From Sindora glabra (Eukaryota > Streptophyta > Magnoliopsida > Fabales > Fabaceae), in contig CM035227.1 of assembly GCA_020226215.1 (NCBI GenBank), positions 22,013,866 through 22,077,865 on the forward strand: a stretch of DNA of 64,000 bases. The letters run 5' to 3'. Below, one piece after another: positions 34,510 to 48,093 of the stretch (the first letter of the stretch is position 1; each line of letters starts with the position of its first letter). The notes beneath the pieces were generated by a model that made no database searches, had not been told where the DNA came from, and saw only the letters and a list, made by a program, of their open reading frames with translations. A program made the position numbers and the translations under genes.

Positions 34510-34790
34510 TATTTCCTTCATTCTTTTTTACATGTCATTTTAAGAAAAAACTTGTATTTTTATTTATCTATCATTTTAAAAGTTGAGATAATATTTATCA
34601 TTTTTTTTCAAGTATTATTCTTACTATTTAAATAAATATCTAATAACTTTATTTATAAGTTAATTTTTAATAAATAATATATTAATAAATTATAATTATC
34701 TCTTTTAAAATTAAAATTATTTATTATCTTTTTTAATACTTAAAAATTTACCTTAAACAATACATAAAAAAAATAAAAAAAGTACTTTAC
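34510..34790. mobile_element. degenerate Stowaway-like MITE
   Basis: Aligns through most of its length with the better preserved element at 61226-61512 (shared catttta-agaaaa, atttatcta-catttt-aaa, atttaaataaatat, ttagttaatttttaataaa-type words in order). The terminal motif is eroded and no clean TA pair is visible. Confidence 0.5.
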
Positions 34791-35924
34791 AGAGGATCTC
34801 GATAATAGCAAACTTGCAACTTATTGGTTAAAGACCATTGTAATGAAAATATAATTTTTTATCTTACCAAAGAAAAGAAAATATAAATTTTTAAAAATTT
34901 GTATACATTTTCAAAAAAAAAAAAAGCATTGAGTACTTTTAATTTAAGTGAAATCCCATATTTATTAAAAATTTTCTACTTTTCATTGTATTTAAAATTT
35001 AATTTCTAAATTTTATATATGTACATCTAGTAGTTAAATTACTTCCGCTGTTAGAGAAAAAGTTTAAATGCTTTCATTTAATTATCTTAAAATAATGAAT
35101 TGGGAGTGAATTAAAAATTTTGAAAATTTTATGTTTCTAACGGTATGAAATATTCTTTGACATGTGTCCCCAATTTTGTCTAAGAAAATTTTGAAACAGC
35201 TATTGTTACGTGCGTCAATGGATTTCAAGTCAAATTGGTAAACTAATCCTTTTATTGGCATCATAATGAATCATAGTTAAGTTAAGTGCCACACTTGTGG
35301 ATTAAGAAAGACTATAGCTGAAATCTCATTTTTTGTCTTTGCATATTTACGAGAAGTTTAAACTTAAGAAACTGAATGTTTGCATTGTTAAATTATCTGA
35401 GAAAATTTTAGCACTCTATTAAAAATTTATTATTACTTTCATATAAATTTTAATAAATATAATAATTTTTTGTAAAAATCATGTGTGACATATATTTCAA
35501 TATATTTTAAAAAACATAAATTAAATTTGATATTGAAAATAAAAAAACCAATACACTTATAAAAAAATTTAAATAGTATCAAATTTTCATTATTAATGTA
35601 GCAGTAAAAAATTTTCTCCTAAATGATCTATTTAAATTTTAAAGGAAATAAGTTTTAAAGAAATATAAATCCTAAAGAATAATTTAGTTTATGCAAATAC
35701 TCGATCTTTTGACTTTCTTGAAAAAAATTTTCCTTCTTTTCCTTAGTAAAGGCAGTAGTTGGATTTATTGGGTGTTTTTGGCAAACTTAATAAGTTAGTT
35801 TGTAGCTTCTTTAGTTTAGTATGATTTATTAAATAAGTGCTTATTGATTTATTGAATATGTAAATTGATTTTATATTTAGTATTATTCCTAGGTAGTTCT
35901 TAGTTTGTGGAATCATACATTTTC
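34791..35924. other. AT-rich spacer
   Basis: No supported gene; a 60-codon minus-strand open stretch at 35082-35264 has no recognisable features. Confidence 0.5.
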
Positions 35925-36300
35925 AAAAACTTTAGAGTTTATTTGGATTCTATTTTTAAAATAATTTTTTATTTTAAAAATAAAAATATTAAAAAACTTT
36001 TTTAGCAGTGTATTCTTAGGTTTTGTTTTTAAAAACTGTTTCTGAAATTCTTATTTTAAAAATGAAAAAGAATAAATTTTAGATATTTTCTTAACTTGTT
36101 ATTTTGTTCTTAATGATAGTTTTGTAGTTAAATAAATCTTTTGCTTATTTATTTTATTTAGCATTCTTTATTTTTTATTTTCCTTAAATTTGATAATAAT
36201 TTTTTAAAATAAAAAATAATTTTTAAAAAGAAATTTTTAGAATAATTTTAAAAAAATTAAAAATAAAAATATATCTAAATATACTTTTAATATTCCTAAG
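35925..36300. repeat. repeat family C, partial copy
   Basis: Shares ttggattctatttttaaaat, gaataaattttagatatttt, tagttaaataaa and tttaaaaataaatttt-like words with 15.55-16.4 kb. Confidence 0.5.
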
Positions 36301-36930
36301 AATATAATTCTTGAGATGTGATATTACCATATCTAATTCATCGAAAATATTTCTGAGAATGTTATAATATTATATTTTAATTAATTTATATATATTTAAA
36401 AATATTATTAGATTATTAAAAATATTCTTATAAAAAATTGAGCAATTAACAATGAGGAGTGATAATGAAAAATGTGATCAATGATGATCATCGATAATAG
36501 ATGATGACCGCTGGTGGTATTTGGTAGTTAGTGGTGACTAATGAAGGTTATTGGTGATAAGAGGTAATAATGATAATCACTTATAGTAGGTGACAATTAG
36601 TTGTGATTAATGATGGCAGGTGGTAATTAACAGTAGTCATTAGCAGTGAATGGTAGTTGATGAAGGCCACCCATGACGGTTAGCAACAACAATGATCATT
36701 CATAGTAGGTAACAATTAACAGTGACCATTAATAATGAGTGGTGATCAATGGTACTTAACCTTAATAGATAATTGTAAAATAAAATCTTATTAATGGTAT
36801 GATCTTAATTGATGGATGGATAAAAATTAAGGCAATTAATTTATATTATTTTTTTCATATTATAGGAATGTAGGATACTCACTTTCCAATGGGAATATTT
36901 TAAGGAAAGATTAGGTTAAAAATATTTTAG
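36301..36930. repeat. repeat family B, copy 2, with GRT minisatellite
   Basis: Matches copy 1 (16440-16900) on both sides of a triplet-rich tract at about 36440-36770, which is made of irregular GGTGAT/AATGATG/TAGTAGGTGACAATTA words. The tract is longer and more G-rich than in copy 1, pointing to repeat expansion within the element. Confidence 0.6.
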
Positions 36931-37073
36931 AAAATATTTTTCTAAAAAGTGAACGAAATATAGGAATCCTATATTCTCTTAAAATATTCTTGGAAATGTA
37001 GGAAAGATTCCATGAACCAAATGCCATTTTAGAAATAATTGGTGTTAAAAACTTTTAACAAAAGAATCAATTA

Positions 37074-37442
37074 CTCCTTCTACCCTTTTTATTTATCACT
37101 TTTAACTATTTTCATATAAATTAAGAAATTAGTTTAGTATGTTTATTTTTAATATACTTTCCAATACTACCTTTTAATCAAAAATCAAAATTTACTTCAT
37201 TTTATTTCTCTTTCTACACTTTCAAATTTTAGACTTTGTGATTACAAAGTGCAGGATGGTTGAGAATGAAGAGAGAAATATGATATAATATATTAAGACA
37301 TTTCAAGATAAATATATAAAATAATGAAATATTTATTAAAAAATGATAAAATTAAAAAAATACTTTATTAAATTTATAAAGTAATAGATAAAAAGGAATA
37401 ATTTTTTTTCTAAATATAATAGATAAAAAAAGATAAAGAGAG
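37074..37442. mobile_element. Stowaway-like MITE, ~369 bp
   Basis: It begins ctccttctaccctttttatt after TA (37072-37073). It ends aaaaaaagataaagagag before TA (37443-37444). A CTCC-TTCT / AGA-GAG inverted terminus with a TA duplication is characteristic of Tc1/Mariner-derived Stowaway elements. Non-coding. Confidence 0.6.
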
Positions 37443-37444
37443 TA

Positions 37445-40421
37445 TTATTAAAAGTTATGTCAAATATAAAATTATGTTACAAACTCAAAAACATCAATAA
37501 TTAATTATTTTATTACTATATTAAACAAGCTAATCAATAAATTAAAAGTTAACTAAAAAAGCCAAGACTTTTTTGCTTAAGTGTTACTTCATGTCTTCTA
37601 AAGGCTTTATACTTTCTATTATATTTAAGCTTTAATATCTAATCTTTACATGTATGCTTGTAGTGGGTTAACCTTTCTTACTATTATTAAAAAAAAAAGC
37701 TAACTAAAAGAAATATTTGATGCAATAATTTATTAAAATATATATTTTTTAATAAGTTCAATAAGTAACTTATAACCTATAATTTTTTTTCTAAAATTTC
37801 CATTCTTATTATAGTTAATTGACAATATATATTCTAATGAAATAAGGAACGAATGACGGCAGGTGAAATCCTTCGAAGTGCCTTTAACCTTAAGTCAATA
37901 CATAGGCAGAAGGATAGCAATAAATAATAAGCAGAATAACTTAAGTTGGTAATGCGTTCCTAATAATCTTATGTGGCTATAGAACCAAGCTTATTATTAT
38001 CTATATATGAAAGCTTTGAACGGTCAGTGTATGATGCTATTATTTATAAAGTAATGGAGGATAAAGGTTAGTAATAATGCAAACACTATATGATATTGTA
38101 CATGTTTCAAAAAATTATCTATATAAGGATGAATTTAGGCATATCAACAGGGTGAGATTACATTAAGGGTGAGATGCTTGAGGGTTGAATTGTGCAAAGA
38201 CAAAAAAGGCTAAATGGCAATAAAGGGCTTGCTCGTGGTGCCAAGCATGATGATGTGAAGCTTTAGCCTATTTAGGTGACATAATGGCAAGGTAAAGCTA
38301 GGCGAGATCAATAGTGAGGATAAGAACTTGAATCACTATAGAGGTGTAATGTTTTTGGCAATATCAAATTTAATATAAATAAATAAGCATACAATGTTAT
38401 AAGATACAATGCAACATCAAATTTTATGGGTGAATCATATAAAATTAGGATCATTATTTCATTATTATTATAAATTTATAATAAATATAAAATGAATACT
38501 TGTTTTAGATTCTTTCAAGACCTATTTTTATAGGTCAAACACTTAAAATAAAAAAGATTGCTTTGTCATCATTCTAAGTTTGTAATAACCCATATATTAT
38601 GTCATTTATCTTTTTCTCTTAAAATTATAGGTTGGTAATGCAAATGCAACATATATATAAGGCGGAGCTTTGAATTAATTTTGTATAAAATGCAATTTAT
38701 TCATTTAAAACAAAAAAAGAAACTCTTATTTTAAACTAGGAGTAATTTAATACTTAAAATAATATTAGTGGATAACTATTTTGCTTGTAGTTTATTGACA
38801 TCTAAATTAATAGTAGAAGTATCTATCATAATCCTTTGATGTTATAATCAAAGCCAAACTCGATTTATTGATTTCCATGAGCTTAATTCACTAACAATAC
38901 TAATCGATAATGAAAATGAGAGTTCAGGAAGTTTTAATAAATGACGTAAATACAAACATGTGAATAAATGTCAACTGATATGCACATTCTAGCATAAATG
39001 TTCACATATTAGCTAATATTATCATCTAATCATGAAACCCGAAATTGTAAGTAAAAGAGAAGTTAGAATTACTTATAAAATTTGATCTTTCCAAAGTTTG
39101 AATAGGTCTAACTAACATCCCATGTCAAATCTTAAGAAGTCTAACCATCTCTTGTCCATTTATTTAAAGATGACTGAAGCCCATTAAAGAATGGTTCAAG
39201 ATACACATTGCAATGGTAAATAAGTTCATACATTTCTTAGAAAATTAGAATAATTAAAATATTTTGTATGGAAAATAATTAAGATTATTTTAGTGGAATT
39301 TGAAATAAAGGTTTTTGTATGAATTAATTAAGAGAAGGAAGGAATGAAATATCTAAAGGTTAAAACATGAATAGATTAGAGTGTTAAGCTATACAGGAGA
39401 TTAAGGAGGTTATTCCAATTCTGCCTTTAGCCTTGTGACTTTATTTATTTTTCAAAAGATGTTTTTCATTAAAAAATCTCATTTCCTTATGTATAAACAA
39501 AGGAGTACCACATGTATCTATATTTTGCGATTAAGAAAAATGACTTTCAGAGTTACAGTAATGGAAAAAAATAATTTTATCTTTTTCAAAAAGAAAATTG
39601 TTCTCTATTAAAATTATTATATTAACATTGAACATACTAACTATTTTTTACCATCTTGATAGTTTATAACAACATTCCTGCAAAATGTATTTTCTACCAA
39701 AACAAACAAAGCCTATACCTCTTTATTTACTCAACCTTAACCCTATTTTATTTCATTTTTCCCTGATACATTCTTAAATCATTCATTTTCCACTTTTTTC
39801 CTTCTTATTTCATCAAGCTAAAGCACAGGTCTTTACTTATCATTTATCCTCTCCCATCCCAACAAGCTATGACATTTTAAACCTTAATTATTACAAAACT
39901 TCTTTTCCATTTCCTTAATTATTGTAAAGATTAAGGTTTGGAATAAAAAAAGGAGATTTTAGAATCTTAACTTAGATTTTGATTATTTGAATGATTAAGA
40001 GCAAACCAACCTCAAATTCACCATTTTTTTCACATAATGCAAGTAACATTCTACTTAAAACCTAATATAAATATATATTTTTTTAAGTTTTCAAAGGTTT
40101 TTAAAGGAAATTGTGTGATACGGTGATTTAAGCTTTGGATTTGATAGTTTATTGATGAGTTTTATTATTTTGGAATAATATTTATATGTCTTAAAGATTT
40201 GATAATGATATTAAATGTTGAAAAATAAGATTTAATAGGCTAATTGGGGAGGATGAACAATGATTTTGTAGAAAAACTTACTAATTTTAAAGTTATAATT
40301 GACTATGTCTTATCAAAACTGACATAATGGATTATGTCCTAGTAGTATTGCTTTTTATAGTAATATAATGGATTATGTAGTGTACTATGTCCCATTAGAA
40401 TGTCTCCCTAGGTCAACATAA
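37445..40421. other. AT-rich spacer before the Ty3/gypsy element
   Basis: No gene supported. About 40300-40420 contains several ataatggattatgt / actatgtccc words in a loose repeat. The last five bases before the 5' LTR are cataa. Confidence 0.45.
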
Positions 40422-43212
40422 TGTAATATCCCAAAATAGGATAATAAATATCAAGTAAGAAATTTTTCTAAAAAAATTTTATTCAAAAAAGTCAATAGAA
40501 AAATTTGACAAAATTCAGAAGAATCGTAAAAATAATTTGAGAGTGAGCTTAACTAGAATAATTTTAAAAATTTTTAATAGGTATTAAAATATATAAAAAA
40601 TAAATTAAAAATTTAATAGTTAGTTTAGGAAAATTTATTTAGGAATTTTCTAAAATTTCAAAATTCTGTAAATTAAAAAGAATGAGAAAATAAGTTTAAA
40701 ATATAGAAAATTAATTTTAAAATTTTATAACTGGCCTTAATTAATTTTTAAGGCTTAAAACTGATTATAGAAGATTAAAAGTTTGTAATAAACTATTTTT
40801 ATCCTTTTTAAGTAGTTTAATTTTTATTTGTATTGAGTTAGTTTGGCCCAATTTTGGAGGTCTAAATCTGAATTTTAAGGCCTAAAAACATGAACCTATA
40901 GTTGGCCAAAGCTTCCAAGGGAAGCTAAGGACATAAACGAGAAAAAGGTAAAATTTAGGGTAATTTTATAATAAATCCTAATTATCCATTTTATGTGAAT
41001 TAATTTTATTAGTTATAGGGGTAATTTTTTTTAAACCTTTAGCCTTTAAAATGTGATAGCTAACCCTTCCAAGTGTCCGAAGATTTTTTATTTTAAAATT
41101 TAAGAAAAATTAGCAAATAAATAAAGGATTTTCTTAATTAGGGTCTTCTTTAGAAGTACAAATACTTAGTTAGCCAATTTTGAAGCAAATTTCTACTTTT
41201 TTGGCTAGAAAAAATGTGAAAGAAGAGAGGAAGAAGACTAATTTTTTCAAGGAAAACAAAAAAGGATTTTTACAACTTGAAATAGTAAAGTAATCAAAGA
41301 GTTTTTATCAAATTCCTTCATAACTTATGATTATCCTTCTTCCTAAATACCTAAAATTTAATTTATAGTTATAAAACTTCTTATTGTAGTTTTAAAGGCT
41401 GTTAGAAACTAAGAATGAAAAGAAAAAAATTAGGTAAGTGGTTATTCTTCCCTACTTTTAGCCTTTTCCTAAGTAGAAGATGGTATTGTTGATAGTTTGT
41501 ATTTTCTATATTGCTACTTGGGGTATGATGATATATAGTACTGTTTTGAAATTATCTAAATGACATTATGACCATATGTTATTAATAAGTAGATGTTGTG
41601 AAATATGGAAAAGGGATTCATTAAAAATTATTTAGGAAAATGGAAATAGGAATTTGTGGAATTAAAACTAGCTTATCTCATATGATACAAAATAAGGATT
41701 TAGGATACCTAGTATAACTAAAGTTTTGAAATTTTAAAAATTAATTTTTTAGCATTATATGGTCATAATTGGTGTTAGGATGAATGTAGATGAATTTTAG
41801 AATTTTTAAAATTTTTTAGGTAGGTGATAAGATAAGTTGATGGTAAAACTCCTAATTCTACCCATTTTAGAACCCTAGTCTTGTTAGTTTGGGGTTTTAA
41901 TTTATTTAACCCATTAAATAAATGATAAAAATTATAAAACTCCTAGGATATATTGTTTGGGATGTTAGCAAGCTTGTGGTAAAATTTGGTGGCAATTGAA
42001 GTTAATTTGTTCACCCAAATGATAGCTTTATTTCAGCAGTTCTGAAATTATCTAAATTTGGCTGATCTAAGCTTTTGCTTTTAATGCACTAGTAAAATTA
42101 TGAAATTATTTATACAACACTCAAGTTATCTTTCATTTAATGTGTTAGAAATTTTATGGCAAATTTTGGTAACAATTAGATTCCATTTGATTAGTAAAAA
42201 AGGGCTTTAATTACATGTGCTCCTGTACTGCCCTATTTTGTAATTCTTCCTTTGGGTTTTAAATGAATAGTAACCATGGAGGTGTTTTGAACAATTTGAT
42301 TGTTGTATCTGATGTAATAAAATGTTAGAAATATTAAAACAAATTATAGTGAAATTTAGAAGTACAAAAAGAGGCTCTAAGAATTTAAATGTATATGACA
42401 CATTGATGTAATACATAAAATACTTATGACATGGTGGGTATTTGAATATACACTAGGAAATGGATAAAATGATTGATGTATTGACATCTCATTATTGTTT
42501 ATTTTGATTTAAGAAGGGGAGATATAACATCTTTCACAGAGGAGGAGAGGAGTGGTTAGTAATGGAGGAAAAATTTTGGTAGCTTAAAGCCTAAGATAGC
42601 AAAGGATAAGATTGGACTAAATATATAAGGTGATATTTGTATACCTACCATTGCCATTTTCTATGATAAATTGTACCAATGATATACGTAAGGAAAATAG
42701 ACATTAGATAGAAATTATACACAATGATAAAGTTAATCTGTTATGATGAAATTTTTTTATATAAGGTGATGAATACCACTCACTAAGTATATTTCATACT
42801 CATGCTTTTATTATGTTAAATTAATGATAGGTATTGATCATGGAGTTGAAGTAGCATAATGATACTTATATAGTGACCTTCTAATTTTTTTATGATATCT
42901 AAGGGATACTATCTGATATAGGTTCAATTGTTGTAATATGAAATGTTTTAGTAATTATTACATTTATATAAACAATATTTTTGGGATGTATGTATATGCA
43001 TATATATACATCTATATGCATGTATGATTATAGCTTTTAAATTTATATATAGTTTATTTTCTAAGTTTAGATGTTTGTTTCTTCTATAATAATAATAATA
43101 ATTTAATAAGGATCTTAGAGTATTAGAGGCTTATAAAGTTATCTATTTAGGAAGCTAGCATCAATTAGATATCTTTATGCCAATCACGATAACCATAAAA
43201 TAAGTTATGACA
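40422..43212 (+). repeat. 5' LTR of the Ty3/gypsy element (~2.8 kb)
   Basis: Starts tgtaatatcc and ends tatgaca just before the primer site. It aligns with 48094-49893 up to about 42383. The 3' LTR has a TATAAAT box (48892-48898); the equivalent here is TACAAAT (about 41158), a mutated core promoter. Confidence 0.75.
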
Positions 43213-43216
43213 AAGT

Positions 43217-43228
43217 TAATATCCGAGC
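43217..43228 (+). other. degenerate primer-binding site
   Basis: taatatccgagc corresponds to the plant initiator tRNA-Met primer site (TGGTATCAGAGC) with three changes, and is followed by atggt. It sits four bases after the 5' LTR end. Confidence 0.65.
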
Positions 43229-43414
43229 ATGGTCCTAGTTATCAATAACTTTTTTTGTAATAGAGTTAGTAAGGGCTAGTTAAACCATAAAGACTCTGGA
43301 AAGTTCATGTAGAAGCAAGTATCAATAGCTATGGATCCATGGAAATTATAGGTATTTCTTTATCTTTTCTTTAGAAATAATAATAGTTACTGATTAAAGT
43401 TATTTTAGATTGAT

Positions 43415-44640
43415 ATATCTAGGAAGAGACCAACTCAGGCTAGGTTACCTCATCAACCTATTAGAGCATATTTAGAAATGCCAGAAAATGAGACACCTGT
43501 AAATATACCCCTAGAAAACCTTCAAAGGGTAGGGCAAGAATAGCTTGAAGCTTTAGTATGGGTTATAAAGCTGCATTAGACATTAAAGAGATTTCTGGAT
43601 TAGAACCGGAATCCTCCTGCTCCACCTTCAGTATCCCTACCTAGGTAGTAAGTCCCATCATTACCTCCAAAGGAAAGATTATAAATAGTATATGAATTTT
43701 AGAAGTTAAATCCTTTAAAATACAATGGTGTAGACCCTATCGTAGATTTCTACCAATTTATGGATCAGATTAAGAGGGCTTGGAGATTGATTGGATGCAA
43801 TGAGAATATGATGGTGGAATTAGCAAGCTATCAGTTGGAGGATGTTGCTCATTTTTAGTATATTTATAACATCGAACCTATTATTATGGCATGAGAACCT
43901 ATCATATGGTGATAATTTTAGATTGAGTTCATGGACAAATTTTTACCCCAAAGCATTTATGAAGCCAAGGCACATGAATTTGAAAGACTTACTTAAGGAT
44001 CGATAACAATTGTACAATATAACGCTTAATTCACATGATTATCTTAATATGCTGAATATTTAATGCCTACTGAGAAAGCTAGGGTGAACCAATTTATCCA
44101 TATTCTTAATGACTACTTCTACGATTGAGTGGACGTTTTTTATACCATAACATATAAACAAGCTTTAAATTAAGCAAACAAAGCTGAGATACGTGTTGAG
44201 GAAAGATAGAACCGAGAAATAAGGTGGGAAGAGAAATGAAAGTCAAAGTTTCAAGTGAGAAATAGTAAGAACATCAGGAAAAAGTTAGCCATACAAAATG
44301 TATCAACAAAAAGTGAACAAACTAGTAAGAGCAAAATAAATTGAAGAAGATCTTTAAGGAGAGTACTTGATAACAAATCTAGAAATGGATTTAATGCCTT
44401 TAGTTAAGTTTATCCTCCGCTTTCACCATCTAATAGGCCTCCCCGATGGCCACAATATAACTTTAGTGACTTTGGACTATGTGGATCCTACTTTAGATGC
44501 GAACGATCGTGGTTAGATGTGGATAGTTGGGGTATCAAGTAATTGAATGGCCATCTACATAATAAGGTAGCAATATTCCAATTCCTAGCATGCGCCTTCC
44601 TCAAAATATGATGTTAGCAAAATAATTAACAGTAACTAGG
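43415..44640 (+). pseudogene. Ty3/gypsy gag remnant
   Basis: The initiation codon appears as ATA (43415) before a basic SRKRPTQAR start. A retrotransposon gag domain is recognisable at about 43730-44130: a FYQFMDQIKRAW region, FMDKFLPQSIYEAKAHEFE, and later YLMPTEKARVNQFI. In-frame stops are frequent. A cysteine-rich knuckle would be expected near 44470-44520, but only two cysteines remain visible. Confidence 0.65.
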
Positions 44641-44679
44641 AAAAATAATATAGGGAAACAACCAGCAGAAACACCTCGG

Positions 44680-47600
44680 GTATATGTCATGACACATCAA
44701 GAAGTTCAAGCTTTTAATGTTGTGGTGACAGATATGGTACTAATTGAAACCTTTCTCGTAAAAGTATTATTAAATCCTGGTGCTACACATTAGTTTATAT
44801 CTAAAGCTTTAGCAATGAAACTTTTAAAGGCTTTAAACAATTTAGATAAACCCTTAGCGGTAAATACATCAATAGGTAAGATGATGTTAACAACCTAAGG
44901 CATCAATAATTATTTAGTTTGAATCGATAATCACCTAATCATAATCAATTTGATTGTATTGGAAATAAGAGACTATGATATTATTTCAAGAATGGATTGA
45001 CTATCTAAATATCATGCCCATGTAGATTGTTATCATAAAATAATCACATATCAAATAGAGGATAGTAGAACCCAAATTTTTCAAAGCAAAAAGAAAGTAA
45101 GAATGCCTACTTTTGTGTCATGTACCAAGGTTAGAAAATTAGTAAGTAAAGGATGTGTCATGTGGATGGCTTTAGTAAAAGAACCTGAGGAAGAAAAAAT
45201 GACCATATATCAAGTTCTTATAGTAAAAGAATTTCTTAATGTTTTTCTAGATGACTTGCCTCGATTACCGCCAGATTAGGAAATTGAATTTACTATTAAG
45301 ACCATCCTAGGAGTAGATCTGATATCTATTATTCCTTATAGAATGGTGCCTACAGAATTAAAATAATTAAAGGAACAATTGCAAGATTTATTAGATAAAG
45401 ATTTTATATAGCCTAGTACATCATCATAGGGAGTGTTGGTGTTGTTTGTGAAGAAGAAGGATGGATCATTATGATTTTATATTGATTATCAATAACTAAA
45501 TAAAATTACCATTAAAAATAAATATCCTTTGCTAAGGATTGATAATTTATTTGATCAGCTGCAAGGTTCTCAATACTTTTTAAAAATTGATTTACGATCC
45601 GGTTAACATCAATTGAAAATTCGAAAAGAAGACATCCCAAAGGCAATATTCCAAACTCGTCATGATCATTATAAGTTTCTAGTTATATCATTTAGACTAA
45701 CTAATGCCCTTATAGCCTTTATAGACCTAATGAATCATGTTTTCAAAACTTTTTTGGATAAATTTATTGTAGAATTCATTGATAATATTTTGGTATATTC
45801 CAACATGCTCAGCATTTAAGAATCACATTGTAAACATTGCGAGAACATAAACTATATGCTAAATTCTCAATATGAATTTTGGATGAAAAAGGTGCACTTC
45901 TTGGGGTATGTAATATCACAAGAAGGAATACAAGTGGATCCTCAAAAGGTTAAAGCTATATTGAAATGGCCACAACCTTCCTCATTGATGGAAATAAGGA
46001 TCTTTTTAGGATTAACAAGATATTATAGAAGATTTGTAAAAGATTTTTCGAAAATAACTATACCCTTAACCTAGTTAACTCGTAAGGTAGTCAAATTTAT
46101 GTGGAATGATGATTGTGAAAAAAGCTTTCAAAGATTAAAAGAATGTCTTACGTCTACTCCTGTGTTAACATTGCCTAATAATACAGAGGGATATACAGTA
46201 TATTGTGATGCATCTTGAGTAGGATTGGAATATGTACTAATACTGCAAAGAAGAGTAATAACCTATGCATCTTGCCAATTGAATAGGTATGAAGTAAATT
46301 ATCTCACTCATGATTTAGAAATAGTAGTAGTAGTCTTTACCTTAAGAATATGGAGACATTATTTATATGGAGCTACTTGCAAAATTTATACAGATCATAA
46401 AAGTCTCAAATATATTTTTGAACAAAAGAAGCTTAATATGAGATAAAGAAAGTGGATGATGTTTATAAAGGACTATGACTGCTTTATTCATTATCATTCG
46501 AGTAAAGTTAATGTGGTGGCTGATACTTTAAGTCAGAAAGCTCCTAAAAGTAGAAACAAGAATTTAGGAGCAAATAAAAATATAGAATTAGCTTATATAA
46601 CAATACATTCCACTATAGCAGACCAAATTAAAGTTGCCCAAAAAAAGGATCCTCAGTATGAGCAATTACAAAATAGAGCTATGAATGCAGAAGAAGTTAA
46701 TTTGACCATCAATGAAAAGGGAGTAATTAGAAATAAGAATCGACTATGGGTACTTATAGCTTTATGACACGAAATATTGAGGAAAGCTCATGACTCATCT
46801 TATACAATATATCCTAACACAACAAAAATGTATCAAGATTTGAAAAATCTATATTGGTGGGATGGAATGAAGTTAGTTCAAGATCATGTAATCAAATATT
46901 TGACTTATAAGCAAGTAAAAGTACAACATTAACGATTAGTGAGCCTTTATCAAAACATTTACATACCTGAATGGAAGTGGAAAGGTATTACAATGGATTT
47001 TCTAATTAGATTATTGCAAACTAGCAAAGGATACGATTTTATCTGGGTGATCATCAACTGTTCAATGAAATCCGCACATTCTATATCGGTAAAAATAAAG
47101 TACTTAACATCATAATACGCTCAACTTTACATGAACAAAATCATTCTATTGCGTGGTGTACCATTCTTAATTATTTTGGATCGAAGATCACAATTCACAT
47201 CCAGATTTTAGTAGTTATTTCAAGAAACATTAGGGACTCAATTACGGTTTAGCATGGCATTCATCCTTAAACTGATGGGCAGTTAAAGAGAATCTAAATG
47301 CTAGAAGATATGCTCAGAGTTCATGTAATTGAATTTGAAGGAAGTTGGGATAAATATCTGTCACTAATAGAATTTACTTATAATAACAATTACCATACCA
47401 GTATACAGATGGCTCCATTTGAAGCATTGTATGGGAGAAAATACAGATCACCCATTAGTTGGTTTGAACCAATCGAAGTAAAGATGATTGACCTTGATCT
47501 TGTGGAAGATGCTATCACTAAGGTACAATAATAAAAGAGTATTTATTAGCAGCTTAAAGTCAGTATAAATCATATATGGATAACAAACATAGAGCTTTAG

Positions 47601-48000
47601 AATTTTAAGAAGAAGATCACGTATTTTTAAAAGTTACACCTATAAAAGGAATAATGCGATTTAACAAAAAGGGGAAGTTATGACCAAAATATATAGGTCC
47701 TTACAAAATTAATAAATGAATTAGAAGAATTGCATATCAACTCAAATTACTAGAAAGCATGAGAGTAGTACATTCAGTATTTCATGTGTCCATATTAAGG
47801 AAGTATATTTCAGAATTGGACCAAAAATTGGTGTACAAAGAATAACTTATTCAAATGGTTGGTTGACAAATAAGAAAATTACGATCCAAGAAAATCCCCT
47901 TGGTCAAGGTAATATGGGACAAATATGGAACTCAAGAAGCGACCTAGGAATTAGAAAGGGATATGAAAGAAAAATATCCAAACTTATTTGATAAGTTTTC
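44680..48000 (+). pseudogene. Ty3/gypsy pol remnant (PR-RT-RH-IN-chromodomain)
   Basis: Protease region about 44690-45010 (an LLNPGATH block in place of the active DSGATH). Reverse transcriptase about 45240-45830 (KKKDGS, YIDYQ, KIDLRSG, and FIDNILVYS where the catalytic FIDD is expected). RNase H about 46170-46545 (ATCKIYTDHKSLKYIF, KVNVVADTLSQ). Integrase about 46790-47560 (YLSLIEFTYNNNYHTSI, PFEALYGRKYRSPISW). A GPYKI block lies near 47697, and a chromodomain-like end at about 47870-47990 (LVKVIWDKYGTQEAT, MKEKYPNLF). Over twenty stops and several frameshifts break it, and the second catalytic Asp of the RT box is Asn, so it cannot be active. Confidence 0.8.
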
Positions 48001-48080
48001 TTTTCACAACTATTCCATAGTTTATTAATAAATTCATATGTCGTTATGATATTTTGAAAATTCGAGGATGAATTTTCTTG

Positions 48081-48092
48081 AAAGGGGAGAAC
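48081..48092 (+). other. polypurine tract
   Basis: aaaggggagaac lies directly before the 3' LTR start, the normal site of plus-strand priming. Confidence 0.75.
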
Positions 48093-48093
48093 T

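Noticed and set aside
35082..35264. 60-codon minus-strand frame
   Set aside because: No motif, no gene-like composition around it.
45613..47531. Open frames in the Ty3/gypsy pol region as separate genes
   Set aside because: They are pieces of one decayed pol frame cut by stops and frameshifts.
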